From a virus, in IMG/VR virus record IMGVR_UViG_3300025161_000009, positions 1 to 53,777 of that record: a DNA stretch of 53,777 nucleotides. One strand, written 5' to 3'. The stretch's first letter is position 1. Each line of letters begins with the position of its first letter. Below the pieces are notes generated by a model. That model worked only from the letters and a program-made list of their open reading frames with translations, had not been told where the DNA came from and did no database searches. Positions 42,071-49,003 of the stretch are shown piece after piece. A program made the translations under genes and the position numbers.

Positions 42071-43108
42071 TCAAGTAGGTTCCATGTACCGGACAGCTTT
42101 CTTTATACAGACATACCGGCCCTTGAAGGGGCCATCCAAGATAAGCCCCCAAGCATCAGTACCATCTATGTCCCCTAAAGCCACTACTTCACCTGGAGGG
42201 AGCGACCCTACTTTAGGGTGGTATTGGCCAGGTCCAGCTTTTACTTCCAGGTGAAGTACTCCAGGCTTGACCCTGAAGTAGAATGGGGTTAGACTAGGAG
42301 CCTGGGAAGGGGTCCCTAGTAAGGAGGCAGCGGGCTCAAGCAGATCATAGCGGTTTTTAGCCACGACAGAGTCTAAAGACCAAAACCAGAACATCTCAAT
42401 ACCCAGCTGGCTTATACCCGTCTGTATAAAGTTGGCTATATCCGCTGGAGTAGGAGACCAAGAGGGAGTGGAATACATAGCACCTAGGGGCTCCTGGGGT
42501 AGAACCCTAATGTCATCATACTCTGAGACGGACTTAAGTAACTGGCTCCCAGGGTTATGAGCCCCCACCCAGTAGCACTGTTGGGCAACATGGGTCATCC
42601 TATCTGCCCTAAGGAACTCCTTCCAAGGGAGAGTAGGGTGGGCTGTGGGGTACCGGTAGGAGCACATGCCGACTGGGTGCCCACTAGGGAGACCCTTTAG
42701 CCCCTCCATGTAGGTCTTAGCAGATGAGTAACGGTAAGGGGAGGTCTTCCATCCTGCTCCTGCAGCCTCCTCAATGTCCAGTTTAAGTGACCTAAGACCT
42801 AGCGTCTTAACCCGCTCAACTGCTACTTTAGCCTGAGTACCAGGAGACACAGCCGGGAGCGAGTATGGGTAGATCCATCCATGGACCTCAATACCACCCT
42901 CCTCAAGTGTCTTGATCCAGACACCCTTGAGGTAGGAGTCATTACCAGTCTGTTTCCCTTTGGCATCCACCTGGTTGAACTTGAAGGTACCATCTGCTAC
43001 CTTGACACAGAGGGCAGAGATATTGTAGGTACTGCATAACATGAGTAACTGGTCGAGGGGAAGGCAGTCCTGGATATGCCAGACAAACAAGCCATACTTA
43101 GCAGTCAA
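42071..43108 (-). CDS. endolysin: GH25-like TIM barrel with C-terminal SH3-like domain (345 aa)
   Basis: The barrel region (residues 1-270) begins YGLFVWHIQDCLPLDQLL and contains SLKLDIEEAAGAG, similar to the acidic strand motif of GH25 lysozymes, then GMCSYRYPT and MFWFWSLDSV. The last 70 residues (FRVKPGVLHLEVKAGPGQY...GEVVALGDIDGTDAWGLI) form an SH3-like wall-binding domain. It overlaps the holin-like gene as ATGA, giving a lysis cassette. Specificity is not shown. Confidence 0.7.
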   Translation of the reverse strand: MTAKYGLFVWHIQDCLPLDQLLMLCSTYNISALCVKVADGTFKFNQVDAKGKQTGNDSYLKGVWIKTLEEGGIEVHGWIYPYSLPAVSPGTQAKVAVERVKTLGLRSLKLDIEEAAGAGWKTSPYRYSSAKTYMEGLKGLPSGHPVGMCSYRYPTAHPTLPWKEFLRADRMTHVAQQCYWVGAHNPGSQLLKSVSEYDDIRVLPQEPLGAMYSTPSWSPTPADIANFIQTGISQLGIEMFWFWSLDSVVAKNRYDLLEPAASLLGTPSQAPSLTPFYFRVKPGVLHLEVKAGPGQYHPKVGSLPPGEVVALGDIDGTDAWGLILDGPFKGRYVCIKKAVRYMEPT

Positions 43109-43536
43109 CTCTCTCCTCCAGTCGGCATCCCATCAGAAGGGGCATCTCCCCCAGGGGGCACACCCACCCTCTTGAGTAGAGGTACTGCACTTGCTGGTAT
43201 CACCCCAATGGTCTGAAGGTTACCCAGGATCCCTCCTACTGCAGCAAGAGCAATCGAGCCCCAGGCTATCTTTGCCGCTCCTGCCGTAAAGATCAAGAAG
43301 GTCTCGTACCCTGGGATATCTCTCACAACTTCAGGAGGTATGAGTGGAACTAACTCAAGGACCAACCACCCCAGCAACTTTGGAGCATAAAATGCCAAGA
43401 AGTCTGGTAACTTCTTCAGCTCAAAGTCCTTAGTAACAAAGATGGCTACTGCTACCCCCAGGATGAGCTGGACAAAGATCAACCCCAGAGTCACCCACAA
43501 GTAGGGCAGCATGCCTTGGACAAGAGAAATAAACAT
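43105..43536 (-). CDS. holin-like membrane protein (143 aa)
   Basis: Three hydrophobic segments (about residues 10-35, 45-65 and 78-105) and a flexible Pro/Gly-rich cytoplasmic tail (VPPGGDAPSDGMPTGGES). It precedes the endolysin with overlapping stop and start, as usual for a holin. The family is not fixed. Confidence 0.65.
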   Translation of the reverse strand: MFISLVQGMLPYLWVTLGLIFVQLILGVAVAIFVTKDFELKKLPDFLAFYAPKLLGWLVLELVPLIPPEVVRDIPGYETFLIFTAGAAKIAWGSIALAAVGGILGNLQTIGVIPASAVPLLKRVGVPPGGDAPSDGMPTGGES

Positions 43537-43572
43537 TGTCTAAACTCCTTTCCCTAACTAAAAAGGGGTACT

Positions 43573-44145
43573 TCAGAGGTCCTCATACCGGACACCCTGA
43601 ACTACCTTTACAATGACATCTCCTAAGTCCTGGAGGTCTATAGTCTCCCCCCACAGCTTTAGGTGTTTACCCAGTATCTCTAGAGCCTTCTGGGCGTCAT
43701 ACAGCTCAAAGGTGAACTTCCCCTTATCCCAACCTACTTTCTTAATCAGATACCCCTTCTCCTTGACTAGGTCCCAATTTACTTCCCTGCCGACTACCTG
43801 CACCGTACCATCTGGTTGGATCTCAAGGACCTCCTTGAAGAAGTCGGCAATGTTAGCAGTAGCCTGCTCAGATAGCCTATGCAGTATCGAGGGCCCAGAA
43901 AGTACCTGGTTAGCAAGCTCTTGGTCAATGATCTCCCGGATATGGGGTTTACCAAGATAAAGAGAAGACAGGGATCTAGCCCTCTCAGGAGTAGTCGCCC
44001 CAGCCTCATAAGCTGCCTTTACTCCATTCAGAGTCTTCAAGTAGGCTAGCACGAACTTCTTCTCCCTACCTGTTAGTGGGACCATCTTTGTCTCCCCAGT
44101 ATGGGGATCCCGGTGGGGCTTCTTCCAGTTAGAAAGGCTTAGCAC
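43573..44145 (-). CDS. terminase small subunit (190 aa)
   Basis: Starts at GTG 44145 after AGGAGG. The N-terminal helix-turn-helix region (LTGREKKFVLAYLKTLNGVKAAYEAGAT, YLGKPHIREIIDQEL) and the block DAQKALEILGKHLKLW match Terminase_2/XtmA. It recognises the packaging site and loads the large subunit. It lies before the lysis genes and then the large subunit, so two lysis genes separate the small and large terminase subunits. Confidence 0.85.
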   Translation of the reverse strand: MLSLSNWKKPHRDPHTGETKMVPLTGREKKFVLAYLKTLNGVKAAYEAGATTPERARSLSSLYLGKPHIREIIDQELANQVLSGPSILHRLSEQATANIADFFKEVLEIQPDGTVQVVGREVNWDLVKEKGYLIKKVGWDKGKFTFELYDAQKALEILGKHLKLWGETIDLQDLGDVIVKVVQGVRYEDL

Positions 44146-44202
44146 AGAAGTACCTCCTAGGGTAATTATAACATACCTTGGGCAGTAAAAAGGGATAAAT
44201 TT

Positions 44203-44688
44203 TCAGTCCTCAGGTAGAGAGACAGCTGTCCACCCGTCCCACCACTCCAGGGTACCATTAAGTAACTTCAAGGCGGTCCTGTACTTCATACCAACTTTCT
44301 TGCAGACCTCCCGTATTTGGTCAGACGTCTTGAGGGGTCCATAGATATCCCCCACAGGGGACTCCAGGTAGTACTCTAACTCAGGAGGCTTCCAAGGGAT
44401 AGCATCCATCAAGTCAAACTCATCTGCCTTCCGCCACCCTTTCGAACTCTGGTACTCCCCCTTATCTACAGACCTCATGTTGTTAGGTTCCAACCCGAAC
44501 TCTCTACAGAAAGCAGCCAGGTTAGTGATAGGTCCATACACTACCCCATCAGGGGAGACAAACCCTTTCCACACCTTCTGGTGGATCTTTGCCATCTTCT
44601 CTGCAAAGGCTCTGGACCTCCTTGGGATGGACCTTTTAGGTCTTTTCTTTAGGTCCCAATCTGGCTCAGTTCTATAAAGTTTTTCCAT
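44203..44688 (-). CDS. NUMOD-like DNA-binding repeat protein (161 aa)
   Basis: Two copies of a motif about 55 residues long: SPDGVVYGPITNLAAFCREFGL and SPVGDIYGPLKTSDQIREVCKK, each followed by a W/GWR-type end. This resembles NUMOD1-like helix-turn-helix modules of phage homing endonucleases, but there is no nuclease motif (HNH or GIY-YIG). The N-terminus is basic (KKRPKRSIPRRSRAFAEK). It is the first gene after the palindromic element and may regulate the late unit or bind packaging DNA. Confidence 0.6.
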   Translation of the reverse strand: MEKLYRTEPDWDLKKRPKRSIPRRSRAFAEKMAKIHQKVWKGFVSPDGVVYGPITNLAAFCREFGLEPNNMRSVDKGEYQSSKGWRKADEFDLMDAIPWKPPELEYYLESPVGDIYGPLKTSDQIREVCKKVGMKYRTALKLLNGTLEWWDGWTAVSLPED

Positions 44689-44702
44689 TTCTACCTCCTT
44701 CT

Positions 44703-44843
44703 AACACTGGTAACTCCTTACCCTAACACTGTTTACCCGTTTGTATTACATAGTAATACAAACGGGTAACCAGTGACAGGTATCTTCTAACAGTGCTTCT
44801 TGAGATTCTAACAGTGCTAATCCACTGTTAGAAGATACCCCTA
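44703..44843. repeat. palindromic element copy 2 plus CACTGTT/AACAGTG words
   Basis: CACTG (44727-44731), mismatch, 17-bp arms TTACCCGTTTGTATTAC (44733-44749) and complement (44753-44769) with 3-nt loop, mismatch, CAGTG (44771-44775). It is the inverted counterpart of copy 1 at 32345-32442. It is followed by GGTATCTTCTAACAGTG (44779-44795) and its inverted copy (44823-44839). Further AACACTG words lie at 44703 and 44725. It is upstream of the NUMOD-like and terminase genes. Confidence 0.8.
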
Positions 44844-44967
44844 AAAACTGAGGAGATTTCACCAGATTTAATCTTGATCTAACCTTCACTGTCATAAAAT
44901 ACCCGTCACTGGTAAAATATTTTCTTACTAAACTCCCAGGTAAACAGTGCTTCCCTCTAATCTGTCT
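44844..44967. repeat. AT-rich gap with degenerate third copy of the palindromic element
   Basis: GTCACTGG (44905-44912) and CAGTGCTTCCC (44945-44955) match the flanks of copy 1, but the inner part is AT-rich and no longer forms a long hairpin. No gene was seen here. Confidence 0.55.
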
Positions 44968-45357
44968 CTAATCTTGCCTTATAACTACAGGTAAATACTG
45001 ATAACTGCAGTCTAAAGGGTATGGTACATTCCCCGGGCTTACTACCCCCATACCACCCTGGATGGCTACCCAAGCATCCTTTACATACCACCCTGGGTAT
45101 GGGGGAGTTCTAAACTCAGCCTTAAGGTACCCAGCACCATCTCTAGCTAGTAGCACCTGAACCTCTAAGGGGTACCCCTCTAACAAAACTGCCCCAGGTA
45201 AATTAGGGTCAGGCAAGAAATTCTCATACCGTAAAATGGCCGAGTTACAGGTACCCTGGACGACCAGAACCCTCGCTGGTTTAGCCACTTCCCCCATGAC
45301 AGGTTGGGGGCTCAACACAGCCCAGATAAGCAATATGACGAGCATTCTAACCTTCAT
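44968..45357 (-). CDS. secreted small protein (129 aa)
   Basis: N-terminal signal peptide (MKVRMLVILLIWAVLSPQPVMG, cleavage likely after a small residue near 22-24). The remainder is a mature domain of about 100 residues, mostly beta (VLVVQGTCNSAILRYENFL, EVQVLLARDGAGYLKAEF), ending in YLPVVIRQD. No lipobox cysteine at the cleavage site. A periplasmic or cell-surface role during infection is inferred. Family unknown. Confidence 0.6.
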   Translation of the reverse strand: MKVRMLVILLIWAVLSPQPVMGEVAKPARVLVVQGTCNSAILRYENFLPDPNLPGAVLLEGYPLEVQVLLARDGAGYLKAEFRTPPYPGWYVKDAWVAIQGGMGVVSPGNVPYPLDCSYQYLPVVIRQD

Positions 45358-45578
45358 TTTACTCTCCTAAAGACAACCCCTGGTGGGGGGTCGCATGCTT
45401 TTCTTGCCTCCTTGAAGCTGCCTTTCCACCCAGAGCGGGAGACTCTCCCCTTAGTATACGAGTATACCCATTGAGAATAAACCTGGCCAAAGACACTACC
45501 ATAATCTACAGCTACCAGTTTTATAGTGGCTTTATACCCTGGAGCAGTAGCTACCCAGCATGCGCCAATCTCATCCAT
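45354..45578 (-). CDS. small hypothetical protein (74 aa)
   Basis: A small soluble protein with aromatic and basic residues (YSQWVYSYTKGRVSRSGWKGSFKEARKACDPP). Its stop overlaps the start of the secreted-protein gene by 4 bp. No domain recognised. Confidence 0.5.
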   Translation of the reverse strand: MDEIGACWVATAPGYKATIKLVAVDYGSVFGQVYSQWVYSYTKGRVSRSGWKGSFKEARKACDPPPGVVFRRVK

Positions 45579-45586
45579 TTTAGATT

Positions 45587-45715
45587 TTACTCTCCTAGTA
45601 TGAAGTCTAAGATAATTAAGCTCAAGATCACCAAAGACCCCAGGAGTACTCCCAGTAGGCTGAGAGCAAACATAAGAAAGCGAGTGACCAGATGATAAGA
45701 GTCAGTAAGATACAT
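45587..45715 (-). CDS. tiny membrane protein (42 aa)
   Basis: MYLTDSYHLVTRFLMFALSL starts a frame dominated by one long hydrophobic helix of leucines, isoleucines and valines. It starts 9 bp after the previous stop; its end merges with the ribosome site of the next gene. The ribosome site before the ATG is weak. The frame is too short for a firm call. Confidence 0.4.
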   Translation of the reverse strand: MYLTDSYHLVTRFLMFALSLLGVLLGSLVILSLIILDFILGE

Positions 45716-45724
45716 CTTGCTAGC

Positions 45725-45937
45725 TCACTTAGTAACTCTCTCATGGCGGTTCTTGCCCCTTAGCCTCTTAGTTACCCTCTTGTAGGTTCCCTCAGATTTC
45801 TGGATCTTCTCAACATGTAGTGCTGCAGACCTGAGCTCATTCCCAAGCGCTCTCGCCTCTGATGGCGCTAGCGCTATAGTAATGCCATCTATAAGCAGGA
45901 AGATCTTGTCTTCTACTACAGAAACTCTTGGTTTCAT
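45725..45937 (-). CDS. small hypothetical protein (70 aa)
   Basis: N-terminal beta segment (RVSVVEDKIFLLIDGITIAL) and a helical, very basic C-terminus (KSEGTYKRVTKRLRGKNRHERVTK). It overlaps the upstream gene by 4 bp. Possible nucleic-acid binding; no family recognised. Confidence 0.5.
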   Translation of the reverse strand: MKPRVSVVEDKIFLLIDGITIALAPSEARALGNELRSAALHVEKIQKSEGTYKRVTKRLRGKNRHERVTK

Positions 45938-46185
45938 AACCGGTTTACCTCCTCATTCAGGCCATCCACAAAGTCAAAGAGTGGCTTGAGTACCTTGTTG
46001 GCTAGAAAGGCCCCAAAGTGCCTTCCCTGGATCCTAGCTTTAGATGGGGGTTCCATCTCTACATCATCCCCAAACCAGGTTCTGGTAATCATGCCCTGCA
46101 TCTTTTCAAAAGCATCTTGAAGTATATAGAACATGATGCTAACTTGCCTCCAATCTTTTAAGGTTTTAGGGGTATTCTGCCCCAT
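45934..46185 (-). CDS. small hypothetical protein (83 aa from ATG 46185)
   Basis: I prefer the ATG at 46185 (MGQNTPKTLKDWRQVSIMF) because a longer start at 46293 would overlap the primase-helicase gene by 71 bp. Upstream lies an AAACAGTGCTTCTTAAGATT word (46191-46210) of the dispersed repeat family. The protein is mostly helical and acidic. Its ribosome site is weak. Function unknown. Confidence 0.5.
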   Translation of the reverse strand: MGQNTPKTLKDWRQVSIMFYILQDAFEKMQGMITRTWFGDDVEMEPPSKARIQGRHFGAFLANKVLKPLFDFVDGLNEEVNRL

Positions 46186-46190
46186 TGAAT

Positions 46191-46210
46191 AAACAGTGCT
46201 TCTTAAGATT
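46191..46210. repeat. single AACAGTGCTTCTT word of the palindromic-element family
   Basis: Matches 44789-44807 with one difference. It lies between the primase-helicase stop and the next start. It shows the repeat is not confined to the large elements. Confidence 0.5.
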
Positions 46211-46222
46211 AATTTAAGATTC

Positions 46223-48052
46223 TCAGTGGAGCCTGTATAGACGTTTTCCAGGCTTTCCTGGCCCTCCCTTCTGAATGATACAGTCGATCTCACCAGACTC
46301 TTGGAGGTCCTTGAGGACCTTCCTAACTAAAAAGTCGCTGGCAGATACTACAGAAAGCAGTTCCTCAGAAGTTACTCCCTCATCTATCCTAGCCAGCACC
46401 TGGAGTATCTTAGTTTTTAGATCACCAGAGTCCTCTTTCTTTTTTACCTCTGGGTAGTACCCATTGGCTAAATCTGGGAATCTATACGCCCAGTAAGTAG
46501 GTTGTGAGCTCTTGAACTCCCCCATGACCTCTACCCATCCATCTGGGTCTGGTTCTTCTCCTTTCAGGTAAAGGGATGACTCGCTGAAGGCATGGAAGGC
46601 GATTGAGCCATAAGAACGCTTACCTATATCTGCACCTCCCTTAGACCTATGGTGGACCAAGATTACCGCTGCTTGGTAATCTCGCTGGATCCTAGACGCC
46701 ACAGAAAAGACCGTCTCGGATACTTCAGATGCCTTGTACTCGTCAATCCCCAACAACATCCGTAGTATGGGGTCAAAGAAGACTGCCCGTATTCTTCCAT
46801 GGATACTGGCCACCCGATCTAGGTAGTCAAACAGCAACTGGGACCCATCTGGTGTAAAGAGAAACTCACGGGTGAGGTCCAAGTAGAAGGGTATGCCCCG
46901 TTCTGGGAACTGGATGTGGGGTATTGATAATCTCCCTCCCAGACCCTTGCTCAACATGATCTTAACTAACCTATCCTGGAGCAAGAAGTTTGGGTCTTCT
47001 TTAGGGACAAAGACCACTGCTCCGGGATCTGGCGCCTCAAAGGTACCTAAAAAGCGAGTGCCAGATGCCACGGACAAGGCTAAGTCTAAAGCCAACCAGG
47101 ATTTATACATCTTGGGAGCACCAGCAATTACTCCAATAGTCCCAGATAGCCAGACATCTTTCACAAGCCAATCCTCTTCTGTTTGCTGGGACCCCAAGAA
47201 CTCATCAAGGGTCACAAAAGACACAGGTGTTGTGGTAGGTTCAGGTATGAGTTCTAGGATGGTTTTTAAAGCAAGGTCCGTGTCTCTACATCTCAGCCAG
47301 AAGTCCCGCAGGTCTTTTTCTCCAGTTAGGGGGTTGACCAACTTTTGGGTTGGGAAGGGTAAAAACTTCAGCCCCACAGCCAGACAATCTTTGGACAGTT
47401 TCTCCTCTCCCTCTCGCCCTCCTTTATCTGCATCTAGCACAGCCACTACCTCACGGACACCTAGCTCCTTCAAAGAGGCTAGTGCACCCTCTAGAGGCGT
47501 GGAGGCTCCTTTAGTCATAGCATAGGCTACCAGCCCAAGGTGCCTTAGTACTCCTGTGTCTGACTCTCCTTCACATAGGAATATCCTCGAGGTTACCTCC
47601 TTTGGGTAGGGCCATAGGGGAGGGGATCCCCAGCCTGGAGGGTCCCAGTTGAACTCTTTGCTGCCAGCCTGCCTTAACTTTCGTACCTTAAGGTTCTCCC
47701 AAGTAAAGGCTACTGAGTTCTCCTCGAATGCTACTCCCCATACCTCCCATTCAATAGCCGGTATCCCGGTATAAGCTTCCCACCAAGATCTAGAATCCTG
47801 GGTTATACGGGTAGACACTTTCTTTATAGTAATCCTAGGTTTCTCTTGGGACCCACCTAGGCATTCTAGGATATGTTCATAGGAGCACCCAGCAAAGCAG
47901 TGGACAAGTACATCTCCATTAGAGGTGGGAGAAATTGAGAGCGAGGCTTTCAGGTCATCATGCCCGGGGCACAAAGCCATATACTCATCTCCTACCTTGG
48001 TGACCCCGTCTAGTTGACTTAGCCACCACTGGAGATCTCTTTTCTCCTTCAC
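46223..48052 (-). CDS. primase-helicase: zinc ribbon, Toprim, RepA-like ATPase (609 aa)
   Basis: Residues 28-56 form a CHC2-like zinc site (CPGHDD...HCFAGC). Toprim motifs are CEGES (Glu161) and LDADKGG (Asp207, Asp209). The second half is an AAA_25/RepA-like ATPase with Walker A AGAPKMYKSW (about 310-319), Walker B RAVFFDPIL (about 422-430) and VHHRSKGG. The last 65 residues look like a winged helix. It primes and unwinds phage DNA for the family-A polymerase. Starts at a GTG overlapping the upstream XRE regulator stop. Confidence 0.85.
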   Translation of the reverse strand: MKEKRDLQWWLSQLDGVTKVGDEYMALCPGHDDLKASLSISPTSNGDVLVHCFAGCSYEHILECLGGSQEKPRITIKKVSTRITQDSRSWWEAYTGIPAIEWEVWGVAFEENSVAFTWENLKVRKLRQAGSKEFNWDPPGWGSPPLWPYPKEVTSRIFLCEGESDTGVLRHLGLVAYAMTKGASTPLEGALASLKELGVREVVAVLDADKGGREGEEKLSKDCLAVGLKFLPFPTQKLVNPLTGEKDLRDFWLRCRDTDLALKTILELIPEPTTTPVSFVTLDEFLGSQQTEEDWLVKDVWLSGTIGVIAGAPKMYKSWLALDLALSVASGTRFLGTFEAPDPGAVVFVPKEDPNFLLQDRLVKIMLSKGLGGRLSIPHIQFPERGIPFYLDLTREFLFTPDGSQLLFDYLDRVASIHGRIRAVFFDPILRMLLGIDEYKASEVSETVFSVASRIQRDYQAAVILVHHRSKGGADIGKRSYGSIAFHAFSESSLYLKGEEPDPDGWVEVMGEFKSSQPTYWAYRFPDLANGYYPEVKKKEDSGDLKTKILQVLARIDEGVTSEELLSVVSASDFLVRKVLKDLQESGEIDCIIQKGGPGKPGKRLYRLH

Positions 48053-48279
48053 GGGTCTAGGCAGTCAGGCTGAGTGTCTTCACCTAGTGCCGTAGGTAGT
48101 ACATCAGGGGGCAAAACTCCTTCCTTGCTTAGTTCTCTATGCAGCTTTTCATAATCAGACAACCTCGCTCTCAGGCCATTTTCTATTTGAGATATCTTTG
48201 GTTGAGACATACCTGCCCGCCTACCCAGTTCTGCTTGGGATAATCCAGCTAGGAGCCTGTAGAACCTTAAAACCCTCAT
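48049..48279 (-). CDS. XRE-family helix-turn-helix regulator (76 aa)
   Basis: A short Cro/C1-type HTH: FYRLLAGLSQAELGRRAGMSQPKISQIENGLRARLSDYEKL, with the recognition helix around SQPKISQIE. No dimerisation or sensor domain beyond a short tail. It is directly upstream of the primase-helicase. It could be the repressor-like factor reading one of the repeated sites in this genome; this link is only inference. Confidence 0.8.
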   Translation of the reverse strand: MRVLRFYRLLAGLSQAELGRRAGMSQPKISQIENGLRARLSDYEKLHRELSKEGVLPPDVLPTALGEDTQPDCLDP

Positions 48280-48294
48280 TGTACCCTACCTTTC

Positions 48295-48540
48295 TTAGTT
48301 AGATCCCAAGTATAGTAGTATAAGCAGTATGCTAGCAACCAGGAATCCTGCCCGTTTGAGTGCCTTGAGAATAGACAGCTTAGTGCCTATGGGGAATTCC
48401 CCGTGCTCATAGTAAGTCATGGTTTCTCCATTGGGCAGCTTGGCAACCCTATGGCTTCCTTTGCCCATCCGGATCTCACACCCTTGGCCCTCTAGTAGTT
48501 TTGTAACATCTTTGCCTGTTTTAATCCTGGTCTTCTTCAT
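48295..48540 (-). CDS. HicA-like protein with C-terminal hydrophobic segment (81 aa)
   Basis: MKKTRIKTGKDVTKLLEGQG then EIRMGKGSHRVAKLPNGETMTYYEHGEFPIGTKLSILK matches the HicA mRNA interferase fold (dsRBD-like) with the key G-S-H. The C-terminus is LVASILLILLYLGSN, a membrane-like helix not usual for HicA. The start is ATG at 48540; a start at 48570 lies within the overlapping gene. No HicB antitoxin was recognised beside it. Confidence 0.6.
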   Translation of the reverse strand: MKKTRIKTGKDVTKLLEGQGCEIRMGKGSHRVAKLPNGETMTYYEHGEFPIGTKLSILKALKRAGFLVASILLILLYLGSN

Positions 48541-48721
48541 AGGTGCCCTCCATGTAGTAGATCTCTTCAAGGTCCTTATTGGTGACTACTTTATAGGTCC
48601 CTGAGACGGATCTATCATACCCCATAGCCTCAACCTTATCTAAAATCTCATCCCACAAGGCATCTGCTTCTGCCTGTGTCATACCTTCTATTTGGAACTG
48701 AAAGTAAGCGTACTTATCCAT
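48521..48721 (-). CDS. small hypothetical protein (66 aa)
   Basis: An acidic, small alpha/beta protein (MDKYAYFQFQIEGMTQAEADALWDEI..., ending EGTYEEDQD). It overlaps the HicA-like start by 20 bp, which suggests coupling. It does not show a clear HicB fold, but an antitoxin role cannot be excluded. Confidence 0.5.
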   Translation of the reverse strand: MDKYAYFQFQIEGMTQAEADALWDEILDKVEAMGYDRSVSGTYKVVTNKDLEEIYYMEGTYEEDQD

Positions 48722-48730
48722 AGTTTCACC

Positions 48731-49000
48731 TCAGTTTAGCATGTCTAACTTTTTAGTAATAACGAAAGCGGGGTTACCACTAAGGTTGGTGAGCGTAACA
48801 GGTCCAGACCCGGCCAGCCTTAGTGACTCTAAGATTGCCTTCTCTCCTAAGCCATGTAGTCGCAAGAATTGAACTACAGAACTCTCATGTTTGAGTAATA
48901 GTAATCTAGTCTCAAAGAAGGCGTCCAGTTCTACTCCCCTCTTAGACAGTAAGACCAAAGGGCTTTTTAGAATAATCTTTTCTAGTAAATAAGCTTTCAT
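48731..49000 (-). CDS. hypothetical protein (89 aa)
   Basis: Contains alternating hydrophobic helices (KAYLLEKIILKSPLVLLSKRG, SSVVQFLRLHGLGEKAILESL). It lies in the replication block, 3 bp downstream of the DNA polymerase gene, and is not a known polymerase accessory protein. Function unknown. Confidence 0.5.
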   Translation of the reverse strand: MKAYLLEKIILKSPLVLLSKRGVELDAFFETRLLLLKHESSVVQFLRLHGLGEKAILESLRLAGSGPVTLTNLSGNPAFVITKKLDMLN

Positions 49001-49003
49001 AGT

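Noticed and set aside
46893-47525. 210-codon plus-strand frame opposite the primase-helicase
   Set aside because: Antisense of a gene with clear zinc, Toprim and Walker motifs.
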